Assembly: GCF_047553045.1 (NCBI RefSeq)
Contig: NZ_CP180208.1
Span: forward strand, 620,001-684,000
DNA from: Sphingomonas_L flavalba_A
GTDB lineage: Bacteria; Pseudomonadota; Alphaproteobacteria; Sphingomonadales; Sphingomonadaceae
DNA length: 64,000 nt
Direction of reading: 5' to 3'
Below are positions 25,667-35,211 of the stretch, in pieces (the first letter of the stretch is position 1; every line of letters begins with the position of its first letter). The notes beneath the pieces are model-generated. The model did not search any database, was not told where the DNA came from, and saw nothing but the letters and a program-made list of their open reading frames with translations. The position numbers were made by a program, and so were the translations under genes.

Positions 25667-27952
25667 ATGAACCGCTTTTCTTACACGTCGTCGCTTGTCG
25701 CGCTGGCCGTCGCAGCCGCCGCGACCGCACCCGCCGCCGCCCAGAATGCCCCCGCGCCCGACACGCCGGCGGCCGAACGCGGCGCGGCGGATGAGATCAT
25801 CGTCACCGCCACCCGGCGCAACGCCCGGTTGCAGGACGTGCCGCTGAGCGTCACCGCCTTCACCCAGACGGAATTGACCCAGAAGGGGCTGGTCGGTTTC
25901 GAGGGGGTCGCCCGCGAAACGCCGGGCGCCGTGCTGAATCAGGCGAGCGACAACAACGCCCGGCTGACCGCGCGCGGCATTTCGACCAACGGCTGGGGCG
26001 CCGGGTTGCAGACGACGACGACCATCTACCTCGACGAACTGCCGCTCAGCACCGTTGGCAACACGGTGACGCTGAACCCCAATCTCTACGACGTCGAGCG
26101 GGTCGAGTTCCTGCGTGGTCCGCAGGGCACGTTGTTCGGTTCCGGTTCGCTGTCCGGCGCGCTGCGCGTGCTGACCAAAAGCCCGGACCTGAGCCATTTC
26201 GATGCGTCGGCGCTGGTCGACATCGGGCTGACCCCGGACGGCGGTGGCATCCGCCAGCGGTATAACGGCATGATCAACTTGCCGCTGGCCGAAGACGTTC
26301 TCGGCCTGCGCGTGGTTGGTTTCCACCGCAATGAAGAGGGTTACGTCGATAACCTTGGAACCGGCGTGAAGAATGCCAACACGCTGAAGAACTGGGGCGG
26401 GCGCGCGATCCTGCTGTTCAAGCCGACGGACCGGTTGAGCATCCGCCTGCTCGGTTCCTATGAGGATAGCGACCCGCAGGATTCCGCGCTGATCACCCCC
26501 GCGCTCGGTGAGCGCAAGCGCTATTCGACGATCCCCGATCAGTACACGTCGAAGACGCAGATCTACAACGGCACCCTCGAATACCAGTTCGACGGCGCGC
26601 GGCTGACCAGTTCGTCGACCTATTCGGTGGCGAACAACCTGTTCAACGTCGACCTTGGCGGGACCTTCTCGCTCGCTATCCCGTTCTACCTGTTCGACAC
26701 GATCAAGGCGCGGACCTTTGTTCAGGAGACCCGGCTGGTGTCGGATTCCGGCGGCAAGCTGGACTGGGTGGTCGGCGGTTTCTATCTGCGCCGCCACACC
26801 ACGCTGGACGGTGTCCAGACCTCGACCGGCAATTTCCTGTCCGGCCTTGGCATTACCGGGCTGACCGACGCGGTATTCTACAAGTTCGGCAACGATACCC
26901 GGACCTACGAACTGGCCGGGTTCGGCGAGCTGACCTATCACCTGACCGACCAGTTGTCGGCCACCGGCGGTATCCGTTACGGCAAATACGGCGGCACCGT
27001 CGACACCCATGCCGGGTTCAATTCGCAATACTTCGCCTATGCGCTGGCCGGGATCGCCGGGGTGCCGGTGGCCGGGCGGCTGCCGGTGACGCCGAACGCG
27101 GCGGCAACGACCAAATATCCGTCGGCGTCCAAGGCGTCGTGGAAGGCGAGCATCAGCTACAAGCCGTCACCGGCGCTGACCACCTATGCGACGGTGTCGA
27201 CCGGTTACCGGACCCCGGTTTACAACGCGCGGGCGGGGGTGGCGAGCACCGTCGACCCGAGCGACCTGATCATCCCCGACGGCGCCGGGTCCGACAAGCT
27301 GACCAATTACGAGGTCGGCGTGAAAGGCGGCTGGCTGGACGGGCGGGTGCACGCCAACCTCGCTGCCTATTACATCGACTGGCGCAACATCCAGGTGCAG
27401 GCCAACCGGCCGTCGGATTCGGTGCAGTTCGCCACCAATGTCGGCGCCGCGGTCAGCAAGGGGCTGGAGGCGGAATTGACTCTGCGCCCGGCGCGCGGGC
27501 TGGTGCTGGGCCTGAACGGATCGCTTAACGACGCCAAGGTGACCAAGCTGTCGACGCAGGAAGCGGCGATTTCCGGTGCGGTCGACGGCGTGCGGCTGGC
27601 ATCGCCGCACCTGCAGGGGTCGTTCTTCGGCAGCTATGGCTATGATCTGGGCAGCGGGGCGAAGGGTTTCACCAGCTTCCAGATCCAGCATGTCGGGTCC
27701 TTCCCCAACGGGTTCCCGAACACGCCGGGCAAGCCGGGGGTGAAGAACCCGCTTTATGACAAGACCGATGCCTATACCTATATCAACCTGCAGACCGGCA
27801 TCCGGATCGGCAAGCTGACGACGACATTCTACGTCGAGAATCTCGGCAACAGCCGGGCAACCGTCTACATCCACCCGGAAGCCTTTGTGTACAGCCGCTA
27901 TGCCATCCTGCGCCCGCGCACGATCGGCGTGCGCGTCGGCTATAACCTGTGA
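25667..27952 (+). CDS. TonB-dependent receptor, first gene of the ester-uptake gene set
   Basis: The 761-residue product begins at an ATG after GGAGGGGAA. A signal peptide ends near AAAQ (about residue 26), followed by the TonB-box-like ADEIIVTATRRNARLQDVPLSVTAF that is typical of sphingomonad receptors for organic compounds, a plug with VERVEFLRGPQGTLFGSGSLSGALRVLT, and a barrel ending in GVRVGYNL. The stop overlaps the GTG start of the esterase gene. The receptor should bring the substrate of that esterase across the outer membrane. Confidence 0.93.
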   Translation: MNRFSYTSSLVALAVAAAATAPAAAQNAPAPDTPAAERGAADEIIVTATRRNARLQDVPLSVTAFTQTELTQKGLVGFEGVARETPGAVLNQASDNNARLTARGISTNGWGAGLQTTTTIYLDELPLSTVGNTVTLNPNLYDVERVEFLRGPQGTLFGSGSLSGALRVLTKSPDLSHFDASALVDIGLTPDGGGIRQRYNGMINLPLAEDVLGLRVVGFHRNEEGYVDNLGTGVKNANTLKNWGGRAILLFKPTDRLSIRLLGSYEDSDPQDSALITPALGERKRYSTIPDQYTSKTQIYNGTLEYQFDGARLTSSSTYSVANNLFNVDLGGTFSLAIPFYLFDTIKARTFVQETRLVSDSGGKLDWVVGGFYLRRHTTLDGVQTSTGNFLSGLGITGLTDAVFYKFGNDTRTYELAGFGELTYHLTDQLSATGGIRYGKYGGTVDTHAGFNSQYFAYALAGIAGVPVAGRLPVTPNAAATTKYPSASKASWKASISYKPSPALTTYATVSTGYRTPVYNARAGVASTVDPSDLIIPDGAGSDKLTNYEVGVKGGWLDGRVHANLAAYYIDWRNIQVQANRPSDSVQFATNVGAAVSKGLEAELTLRPARGLVLGLNGSLNDAKVTKLSTQEAAISGAVDGVRLASPHLQGSFFGSYGYDLGSGAKGFTSFQIQHVGSFPNGFPNTPGKPGVKNPLYDKTDAYTYINLQTGIRIGKLTTTFYVENLGNSRATVYIHPEAFVYSRYAILRPRTIGVRVGYNL

Positions 27953-29667
27953 CGGCGGTGGCGACGCGGCGCCGGGTGCGGCCGGGCCGCGCCGGCCGGT
28001 GGCTGGCGGCGGCGTTGCTGGCGGCGGCGCCGGCCGCGCTTGCCGCCGGGGCCGCGCCGCCGCAGGTCCGCGTGCCGCAGGGGCTGGTGCAGGGCGTGGC
28101 GGAGGCCGACGACGCGATCGTCGCCTATAAGGGCATTCCCTATGCGGCGGCGCCGACCGGGGCGCTGCGCTGGCGCCCGCCGGCACCGGCGCCGGCATGG
28201 CGGGGGGTGCTGCAGGCGCGGGCGTTCGGCGCCGCCTGCCCGCAGCCGCCGGCGCAGCCGGGGAGCGTTTATGCCGGGCGGATGGCGCGGACCAGCGAGG
28301 ACTGCCTGACCCTGAACATCTGGGCACCCGCCGACGCGCACCGGTTGCCGGTGATGGTCTGGATCCACGGAGGCGCGCTGGTTAGCGGCAGCAGTTCGGA
28401 GCCGCTGTACGACGGCGCCGCGCTGGCGGCGCGCGGCATCGTCGTCGTTTCGATCAACTACCGGCTGGGGTTGCTCGGCTTTCTGGCCCATCCGGCGTTG
28501 AGCGCGGAATCGCCCGACGGCCTGTCCGGCAATTACGGGTTGCTCGACCAGATCGCGGCGCTGCGTTGGGTGCGCGACGCGATCGGCGGGTTTGGTGGCG
28601 ACCCGGCGCGGGTGACGATTGCCGGGGAGTCTGCCGGCGCGCTCAGCGTTATCGCGCTGCTTGCCAGCCCACGGGCGCGGGGGCTGTTTTCCGGCGCGAT
28701 CGCGCAGAGCGGCTACATGCCGTCCTATCGCGCGTTGCGTGCGCCGAGCCTTGGCCTGCCGTCCGCCGAGGCGGCGGGCGCGGCACTGGCCAAAGCGGCG
28801 GGGGCGACGGATGCGCGGGCGCTGCGCGCCACTGACCCGGCCGCGCTGTTCATGGCCGGACTGGCGACCGGCTGGCAGCCGGAACCGGTGATCGACGGCG
28901 CGGTGCTGGAACACCAGCTTGCCGCGACGTTCGCGCGCGGCGAGCAGGCGAAGGTGCCGGTGCTTGTCGGGTTCAACGAAGGCGAGATCCGCTCGCTACC
29001 CTTCCTGATGCCGTCGGTGCCAAGCAGCCCGGCGGCGTATGCGGCGGATGTGCGCCGCCGTTTCGGCGACGCGGCGGAGACATTCCTGGCGGTATACCCC
29101 GGCGTCGATCCGAAGGCGGACGCGATGGCCTCCATCCGCGATGGGCTTTACGGCTGGGCGGCGCAATATGTGGCGCGGGCGCAGGCGGCGGCCGGGCAGG
29201 GCGCCTATCTCTATTACTACCGCCACAGCACGCCGGCGCAACGCGCGCGCGGGCTGGCGGCGTTCCACGCCAGCGAGCTGCCCTATGTCTTCGGGCGGAT
29301 CGGCGCGCGGACCGGGATTGGTCCCAACTGGCCGCCGGCGCCGCAGACCGCCGAGGAGCGGCGTTTGTCCGAAGCGATGATGGGATATTGGACCGGTTTC
29401 GTCCGCGATGGCGCGCCGGCGGCGGAGGGTGCCGCCGCCTGGCCGCGCTACACCGCCGAGGCGCGCGGCTATCTGGACATTGACGACAGCCCGGCCGCCG
29501 CGCGCGACCTGCACCCCGGCGCCTTCGCCCTGGCCGACGCGCTGGTTGCCAGCCGCTGGACGGCGGGCCGGGGATGGCGGCTGGACATCGGCTTTTCCGC
29601 CTATCCTCCGCCACCCGCCGCCGCCGTTGACGCGCCTGCCGCCACGCGGCAACCGGAGAGGCGATGA
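27949..29667 (+). CDS. Type B carboxylesterase, exported
   Basis: This 572-residue alpha/beta-hydrolase has an arginine-rich N-terminus followed by an alanine/leucine signal segment (about residues 18-37). Catalytic parts are plain: oxyanion element WIHGGALVSGSS, nucleophile serine in GESAGALSV (near residue 226), an acidic residue in GFNEGEIRSL and the histidine in FHASELPYVFG. EDCLTLNIW is the usual type B signature. The GTG start overlaps the receptor stop, and the end overlaps the tetR start. It probably cleaves an ester in the periplasm before the acid is carried inward. Confidence 0.92.
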   Translation: MTAVATRRRVRPGRAGRWLAAALLAAAPAALAAGAAPPQVRVPQGLVQGVAEADDAIVAYKGIPYAAAPTGALRWRPPAPAPAWRGVLQARAFGAACPQPPAQPGSVYAGRMARTSEDCLTLNIWAPADAHRLPVMVWIHGGALVSGSSSEPLYDGAALAARGIVVVSINYRLGLLGFLAHPALSAESPDGLSGNYGLLDQIAALRWVRDAIGGFGGDPARVTIAGESAGALSVIALLASPRARGLFSGAIAQSGYMPSYRALRAPSLGLPSAEAAGAALAKAAGATDARALRATDPAALFMAGLATGWQPEPVIDGAVLEHQLAATFARGEQAKVPVLVGFNEGEIRSLPFLMPSVPSSPAAYAADVRRRFGDAAETFLAVYPGVDPKADAMASIRDGLYGWAAQYVARAQAAAGQGAYLYYYRHSTPAQRARGLAAFHASELPYVFGRIGARTGIGPNWPPAPQTAEERRLSEAMMGYWTGFVRDGAPAAEGAAAWPRYTAEARGYLDIDDSPAAARDLHPGAFALADALVASRWTAGRGWRLDIGFSAYPPPPAAAVDAPAATRQPERR

Positions 29668-30392
29668 CCAGCAGCAATCCAGTCCAACCGCAGGACGAGG
29701 CGGCGCCGAAACCGCCGCGCGTCCGTGCCCGCAACCACAAGGCGCGCGTTCGCGAAGCGTCGATCGAGCGCATCCTCGACGCCGCCGAGCAGTTGTTCGC
29801 CGAATTCGGCTATCACGGCGTCACGCTGAAGGACGTGGCGGCGCGCGTCGGCGTCAGTTCGACGCTGATCCACTATCATTTCAACGGCAAGGAAAGCCTG
29901 TACGAGGCGATGTGGGCGCGCAAGGCGCCGCTGTCCGCGCGCAACCGGCTGGCGACGATGCGCCGCTATGCCGAGGAGGTCGGCGACAACGTGACCGTCG
30001 AGGGGGCGCTGCGCGCGTGGATCGACACCGACCTCAACGCCCAGATCGAAGACGAGGCGCAATGGGTGGCGTTCGGCAAGGTCGCCGCGCAGGCGAACAG
30101 CGCCGCCGGCTGGGGCGCCGAGAAGATGACCAAATATTTCAACCCGGTCGTGCTGGCGCTGATCGACCTGCTCAAGAAGGCGATGCCCGATTGCGACGAG
30201 GAGACGATTTTCTGGGGCTATCACTTCGTGTCCGGGGCGATGACCCACAATATGGCGCGGACCGGCCGGCTGGACGAGCTGTCGCACGGGCTGTGTTCGT
30301 CGGACGATTTCGTATCGATCCGCGAACATATGGCGACGTTCATGGCCGCCGGCTTCCATGCCATCTGCCAGGGCGACGGCGCGAAACGGTGA
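29664..30392 (+). CDS. TetR/AcrR-family transcriptional regulator
   Basis: This 242-residue protein carries the N-terminal TetR helix-turn-helix: SIERILDAAEQLFAEFGYHGVTLKDVAARVGVSSTLIHYHFNGKESLY at about residues 33-80, preceded by a basic tail. The C-terminal half is an all-helical ligand-binding domain. Its ATG overlaps the esterase stop and the MFS gene follows after 15 bases, so it is inside the gene set it probably controls through the palindrome at 25563-25580. The effector may be the imported ester, its acid or the acyl-CoA. Confidence 0.92.
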   Translation: MTSSNPVQPQDEAAPKPPRVRARNHKARVREASIERILDAAEQLFAEFGYHGVTLKDVAARVGVSSTLIHYHFNGKESLYEAMWARKAPLSARNRLATMRRYAEEVGDNVTVEGALRAWIDTDLNAQIEDEAQWVAFGKVAAQANSAAGWGAEKMTKYFNPVVLALIDLLKKAMPDCDEETIFWGYHFVSGAMTHNMARTGRLDELSHGLCSSDDFVSIREHMATFMAAGFHAICQGDGAKR

Positions 30393-30407
30393 GCGGGGGG
30401 ATGCGCG

Positions 30408-31754
30408 ATGACGACTGATCAGGCCGCCGCGAGCGCGGCCCCGCCGGCTCTGGCCGCACGGGGCGGACGCTATGTCTGGGTGGTGCTGGCGCTGCTTTGC
30501 TTCGTCTACGTGCTGAACTTTCTCGACCGGCAGTTGCTGTCGATCCTCGCCAAGCCGATCCAGGACGAGCTGGGGATCACCGACGGCCAGATCGGGCGGC
30601 TGGGCGGGCTGTATTTCGCGCTGTTCTACTGCATCCTCGGCGTGCCGGTCGCCTGGCTGGCCGACCGCACCAACCGGGTGCGGGTGCTGACCATCGCCTG
30701 CGCGCTGTGGAGCGCCGCGACGATCGCCTGCGGCCTGGCCCGCACCTATCCGCAACTGGCGATCGCGCGGATGAGCGTCGGTGTCGGCGAGGCGGGCGGG
30801 GTGCCGCCGTCCTATTCGATCATTTCCGATTATTTCCCGGCGGAGCGGCGCGGCACCGCGCTTGGCCTGTTCAACCTCGGCCCGCCGATCGGCCAGGCGC
30901 TGGGTGTCGCGTTCGGCGCCAAGATCGCCGCCGCCTACGACTGGCGGCTGGCGTTCATCCTGCTTGGTGTCGCCGGGCTGATCGCGGCGGTGGCGGTGCT
31001 CGGCATCGTCCGCGAGCCGCGGCGCGGCGCGACCGACCGCAAGGCGGCCGCCACCCCGGTACCCGCATCCGCCCCGGTTGTCGCCGCCGCCGTGGTGGAC
31101 GGGGAGGCGACCGGTTTCTGGGCGACTTTGCGCATGTTCGCGACACAACCGACGCTGGCGCTGGTGTCGCTGGCGGCGGCGGCGACCCAGTTCGTCACCT
31201 ATGGCACGATGGGGTTCACCACCCTGTTCCTGATGCGCGAAAAGGCGATGACGCTGGACGAGATCGCGCTGTGGTACGCGCTGCTGCTGGGCATATTCGT
31301 CAGCGCCGGCATATACCTGTCCGGGCGGCTGACCGACCACTACGCTGCCCGTTCGCCGCAGGTCTATGGCCTGTTGCCGGGGATTGCGCTGGCGGTGGCG
31401 GTGCCGTTCTTCATCGGCTTCGTCCACGCGCCGACCTGGCCGGTGGCGATGGCCTTTCTGATCGTGCCGACCTTCCTCAACTATTTCTACCTGACCCCGG
31501 CGGTGACGCTGGTCCAGAATTCGGTATCGGCGCATCAGCGCACGCTGGCCGGTGCGGTGCTGCTGCTGATCATGAACCTGATCGGCCTGGGACTTGGCCC
31601 GACCTGGGTCGGGGCGGTCAGCGACTGGCTGCGCCCCGACCACCCGGTCAATTCGCTGCAACTGGCGTTTTACAGCCTGGTGCCGTTCTACCTGATCGCC
31701 ATCGCCTTTCATCTGGCGCTGGCCCGGCATTTGCGGAGCGCCGCCGCCCGATGA
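30408..31754 (+). CDS. MFS transporter, spinster-like family
   Basis: This 448-residue inner-membrane protein shows about twelve hydrophobic segments. The first-helix signature YVLNFLDRQLLSILAKPIQDELGITD, the loop motif LADRTNRVRVL and VGVGEAGGVPPSYSIISDYFP are typical of spinster-like carriers that often accompany degradative genes in sphingomonads. It probably takes the acid released by the periplasmic esterase into the cytoplasm. Its stop overlaps the ATG of the acyl-CoA synthetase gene. Confidence 0.92.
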   Translation: MTTDQAAASAAPPALAARGGRYVWVVLALLCFVYVLNFLDRQLLSILAKPIQDELGITDGQIGRLGGLYFALFYCILGVPVAWLADRTNRVRVLTIACALWSAATIACGLARTYPQLAIARMSVGVGEAGGVPPSYSIISDYFPAERRGTALGLFNLGPPIGQALGVAFGAKIAAAYDWRLAFILLGVAGLIAAVAVLGIVREPRRGATDRKAAATPVPASAPVVAAAVVDGEATGFWATLRMFATQPTLALVSLAAAATQFVTYGTMGFTTLFLMREKAMTLDEIALWYALLLGIFVSAGIYLSGRLTDHYAARSPQVYGLLPGIALAVAVPFFIGFVHAPTWPVAMAFLIVPTFLNYFYLTPAVTLVQNSVSAHQRTLAGAVLLLIMNLIGLGLGPTWVGAVSDWLRPDHPVNSLQLAFYSLVPFYLIAIAFHLALARHLRSAAAR

Positions 31755-33355
31755 CCGCCCGACCGATGGCCGGGGCGATGCAGCCCTATGCCCTGACGCT
31801 TGACCATTTCATCGACCATGCCGCCAAATGGCACGGCGCCACCGAGGTGGTGACCGCGACCGGCGACGGCGGGACGAGCACGCGGATCGGTTACGCCGCG
31901 CTGCGCGAGCGCAGCCGCCGCCTGTCCGGCGCGCTGCTGTCGCTGGGGCTGGCGCCGGGCGACAATCTGGCGGTGCTCGCCTGGAACAGCCAGGCGCATC
32001 TGGAATGCTGGTACGGCGCGATGGGGGTCGGGATCGTCTGCCACACGCTGAACCCGCGGCTGGCGCCGGCGCATCTGGCGGCGATGATCGCCGCCGCGGC
32101 CGACCGGGTGCTGGTGGCAAGCGCCGACCTGGCGCCGCTGGCCGCGCAACTGGTTTCGCTCTGCCCCGGTATCGCCCATGTCGTGCTGATCGACGAGCCG
32201 GGCGGCGGCGATGTGGCGCCGGACTGGGGCGGAGCGGAGGTTTGGCGCCACGAAGCGTTGCTGGACGCGCGCGGACAGGCGGCGGCGTGGGGCGGGTTCG
32301 ATGAACAGGCGCCAGCCGGGCTGTGTTTCACCTCCGGCACCACCGGCGCGCCCAAGGGCGTCACCTATACCCACCGGTCGAATTACCTGCACACCGTCCA
32401 CCAGCTTCAGGCGGATGCGAGCGGGCTGGGATCCGGCGACGCGGTGCTGGTCGCGGTGCCGATGTTTCACGCCAATGGCTGGGGCCTGCCGTTCGCGGCG
32501 CCGGCGGCGGGGGCGAAGCTGGTCCTGCCCGGCCGTCATCAGGACGGCGCCAGCATCGCCGCGCTGATCAATGCCGAGGGAGTCACCGTCGCGGCGGGGG
32601 TGGCGACGGTGTGGCTTGGCCTGGTCGACCATCTCGACCGGACCGGGGGGGCGGTGCCGAGTCTGAGCCGGCTGATGCTGGGCGGTGCGGCGCTGCCGCA
32701 GGCGCTGATGGACCGGCTGGAGCAGCGGCTGGGCGTGACCGTCCAGACCAGCTGGGGGATGACCGAGCTGTCGCCGCTCGGCACCGTTGCCCCGGCGACC
32801 GCGCCGCGCCGCCGCGCCGCCAGTGCCGGCCGGCCGCCGATTGGCGTCGACCTCCTGCTGACCGAAGCCGACGGTACGCCGCTGACCGAGCAGCGCGGGC
32901 GCGAGGGGCGGTTGCGGGTGCGCGGGGCGAGCGTGGTCCAGCGCTATTTCGGGCAGGCCGAACCGGCGGTCGATGCCGACGGCTGGTTCGATACCGGCGA
33001 CCTGGCGGTGATTGCCGATGACGGGCAGGTGAGCATCACCGGCCGCGCCAAGGACCTGATCAAGTCCGGCGGCGAGTGGATCAACCCCGGTGAGATCGAG
33101 GCGATCGTCGGCGCGCTGCCCGCCGTGGCGCTGGTCGCGGTGATCGGCCGCGCCCACCCGAAATGGGGCGAAAGGCCGGTGCTGATCGTCGAGCCGAAGC
33201 AGGGGGCGGAGGTGAGCGACGCGGCGCTGCGCGACGCGCTGGTGCCGCATGTCGCGCGCTGGTGGTTGCCCGACGCGATCGTCCGCGTCGCGGCGATGCC
33301 GATCGCGGCGACGGGAAAGATCGACAAAGCGCGGCTGCGGGCCGAACATGGCTGA
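31751..33355 (+). CDS. AMP-forming acyl-CoA synthetase (AlkK-like)
   Basis: The 534-residue product belongs to the ANL superfamily. The phosphate-binding loop LCFTSGTTGAPKGVTYTHRS lies near residue 194, the TSWGMTELSP motif near 333, and the hinge and C-terminal DTGDLAVIADDGQVSITGRAKDLIKSGGEWINPGEIE follows, with the catalytic lysine in ATGKIDKARLR close to the end. It activates a carboxylic acid, probably medium-chain or aryl-substituted, to its CoA ester in the cytoplasm. The ATG at 31751 overlaps the MFS stop; another ATG at 31766 is possible. Confidence 0.92.
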   Translation: MTARPMAGAMQPYALTLDHFIDHAAKWHGATEVVTATGDGGTSTRIGYAALRERSRRLSGALLSLGLAPGDNLAVLAWNSQAHLECWYGAMGVGIVCHTLNPRLAPAHLAAMIAAAADRVLVASADLAPLAAQLVSLCPGIAHVVLIDEPGGGDVAPDWGGAEVWRHEALLDARGQAAAWGGFDEQAPAGLCFTSGTTGAPKGVTYTHRSNYLHTVHQLQADASGLGSGDAVLVAVPMFHANGWGLPFAAPAAGAKLVLPGRHQDGASIAALINAEGVTVAAGVATVWLGLVDHLDRTGGAVPSLSRLMLGGAALPQALMDRLEQRLGVTVQTSWGMTELSPLGTVAPATAPRRRAASAGRPPIGVDLLLTEADGTPLTEQRGREGRLRVRGASVVQRYFGQAEPAVDADGWFDTGDLAVIADDGQVSITGRAKDLIKSGGEWINPGEIEAIVGALPAVALVAVIGRAHPKWGERPVLIVEPKQGAEVSDAALRDALVPHVARWWLPDAIVRVAAMPIAATGKIDKARLRAEHG

Positions 33356-33424
33356 CGGTGGGTTCGGGGCCGGGCGGGGATGCCAGCGCGCGCGGACCGG
33401 CGACAGATGAAGCGAGACGAGGCG

Positions 33425-35170
33425 ATGACCGAAGAACTGCTGGACCGCCGTGACCTGGATTTCATGCTGCATGACTGGCTGAACGCCGGGGCGCTGATTG
33501 ACCGCGGCACCGCCGATGCGCTGATCGACCTGTCCGGGAAGCTGGCGGTGGAGCATTTCCTGCCGCATTTCAAACGCAACGACAGCGACGAGCCACGGCT
33601 GGAAGGCGGTGCCGTCCGCCTGCAACCGGCGATCGGTGCCGCGCTGGCGCGCTATGCCGAACTGGGCCTGTTCGCCGCCGGTTTTCCCGAAGCGCAGGGC
33701 GGCATGGGCCTGCCTTATCTGCTGTGCGCCGCGTCCTTTTCCTGCTTTGCCGCCGCCAATGTCGCGACCGCCGCCTACCCGATGCTGACCGTCGCCAATG
33801 CGCGGCTGATCGCGACATTCGGCAGCGCGGCGCAATTCGAGGCCTTTGCCCGGCCGCAGATCGAGGGGCGCTGGTTCGGCACGATGTGCCTGTCCGAGCC
33901 GCAGGCGGGATCGAGCCTGGCCGATGTGCGGACGCGGGCGCTGCCCGACGGCGCGGACGCGCTGGGCGCACGATACCGGCTGACCGGCAACAAGATGTGG
34001 ATTTCGGGCGGCGACCAGGATGTCAGCGAGAATATCGTCCATCTGGTGCTGGCCAAGGTGCCGGACGAAGACGGTGCCCTGCCGGAGGGGACGGCCGGGA
34101 TTTCGCTGTTCATCGTTCCCAAAATTTTGCCCGACGGGCGGCGCAACGACGTGACCGTCGCCGGGCTGAACCACAAGATGGGGTATCGCGGTACCGCCAA
34201 TTGCCTGCTGAATTTCGGCGAGACGGGCGGGGCGACCGGCTGGATCGTCGGCGCGCCGGGCGACGGGCTGCGCCAGATGTTTTTGATGATGAACGAGGCG
34301 CGGATCGGCGTCGGCATCGGCGCGGCGGCAATCGGATATCGCGGTTACCGGCTGGCCGCCCGCTATGCGCGCGAGCGGTTGCAGGGGCGGCCGCCCGGTC
34401 AGCGCGGTGGCGCGCCGGTCGCGATCATCGAGCATGCCGATGTGAAGCGGATGCTGTTGCAGCAGAAATGCTATGTCGAAGGGGCGATGGCGCTGTGCCT
34501 GTATTGCGCGCGGCTGGTCGACACCGCGCCGGAACGGCCGGACGACGCGGCGCTGCTTGGCCTGTTGACCCCGATCGCCAAGACATGGCCGTCCGAATAC
34601 GGGCTGGCGGCGAACGATATCGCCATCCAGATTCACGGTGGCTACGGCTACACGCGCGATTTCGATGTCGAACAATTGTGGCGCGACAACCGGCTGAACC
34701 CGATCCACGAAGGCACGACCGGCATTCAGGCGATCGACCTGCTTGGTCGCAAGATATTACGCGACGGGACGGCGTTGCCGATCCTCGACCAGCGGATTGC
34801 CGCGACGGCGGCGTCGGCGGCGAAAACCGCCGGGCTGGAGGCCCATGCGGCGGCGCTGACCACGGCGTGGCAGGCGATCGGCGAGACGATCGCCGCGCTG
34901 CGTGCCGGCGAAGATGCGCGGGCGTTCGACAATGCGACGCCGTTCCTTCACGCCTTTGGCCATGGCGTTGTCGGCTGGCTGTGGCTGAGCCAGGCGGTTG
35001 CGGCCGCCGCGCTGGCCCCGGCCGGCGAGGCGGAGCGTGATTTCGTCGCCGCCAAACGCCATGCCTGCCGTTTCTTCTTCGAATGCGAAATGCCGAAGGT
35101 CGGGCCGCTGCTTGCCTTCGTCGCGTCCGCCAGCGACGTCGCGGCGGCGGCGCCGAGCCGGATGTTCTAG
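33425..35170 (+). CDS. Acyl-CoA dehydrogenase (DmdC-like, long form)
   Basis: From the ATG at 33425, preceded by AGACGAGG, the FAD-dependent enzyme has 581 residues; in-frame ATGs at 33380 and 33407 are alternatives. The MCLSEPQAGSSLADV motif, a WISGGDQD strand, YGYTRDFDVEQLWRDNR and the catalytic glutamate in IHEGTTGIQAIDLLGRK are clear. An extra C-terminal helical domain of about 130 residues places it with the DmdC/long acyl-CoA dehydrogenases. It introduces the alpha,beta double bond in the CoA ester made by the upstream ligase. It is the last gene of the set and ends at a hairpin. Confidence 0.92.
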   Translation: MTEELLDRRDLDFMLHDWLNAGALIDRGTADALIDLSGKLAVEHFLPHFKRNDSDEPRLEGGAVRLQPAIGAALARYAELGLFAAGFPEAQGGMGLPYLLCAASFSCFAAANVATAAYPMLTVANARLIATFGSAAQFEAFARPQIEGRWFGTMCLSEPQAGSSLADVRTRALPDGADALGARYRLTGNKMWISGGDQDVSENIVHLVLAKVPDEDGALPEGTAGISLFIVPKILPDGRRNDVTVAGLNHKMGYRGTANCLLNFGETGGATGWIVGAPGDGLRQMFLMMNEARIGVGIGAAAIGYRGYRLAARYARERLQGRPPGQRGGAPVAIIEHADVKRMLLQQKCYVEGAMALCLYCARLVDTAPERPDDAALLGLLTPIAKTWPSEYGLAANDIAIQIHGGYGYTRDFDVEQLWRDNRLNPIHEGTTGIQAIDLLGRKILRDGTALPILDQRIAATAASAAKTAGLEAHAAALTTAWQAIGETIAALRAGEDARAFDNATPFLHAFGHGVVGWLWLSQAVAAAALAPAGEAERDFVAAKRHACRFFFECEMPKVGPLLAFVASASDVAAAAPSRMF

Positions 35171-35174
35171 CCGG

Positions 35175-35200
35175 GGCCGGGGCGCGCGGGCGCCCCGGCC
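35175..35200. terminator. Bidirectional hairpin between the acyl-CoA dehydrogenase and avidin-like genes
   Basis: A perfect 11-bp inverted repeat (GGCCGGGGCGC at 35175-35185, complement at 35190-35200) with a 4-base loop starts 5 bases after the dehydrogenase stop and lies 11 bases beyond the end of the converging avidin-like gene. No T-run is present. The position between converging gene sets supports a shared 3' end. Confidence 0.7.
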
Positions 35201-35211
35201 GGACGGATGGT

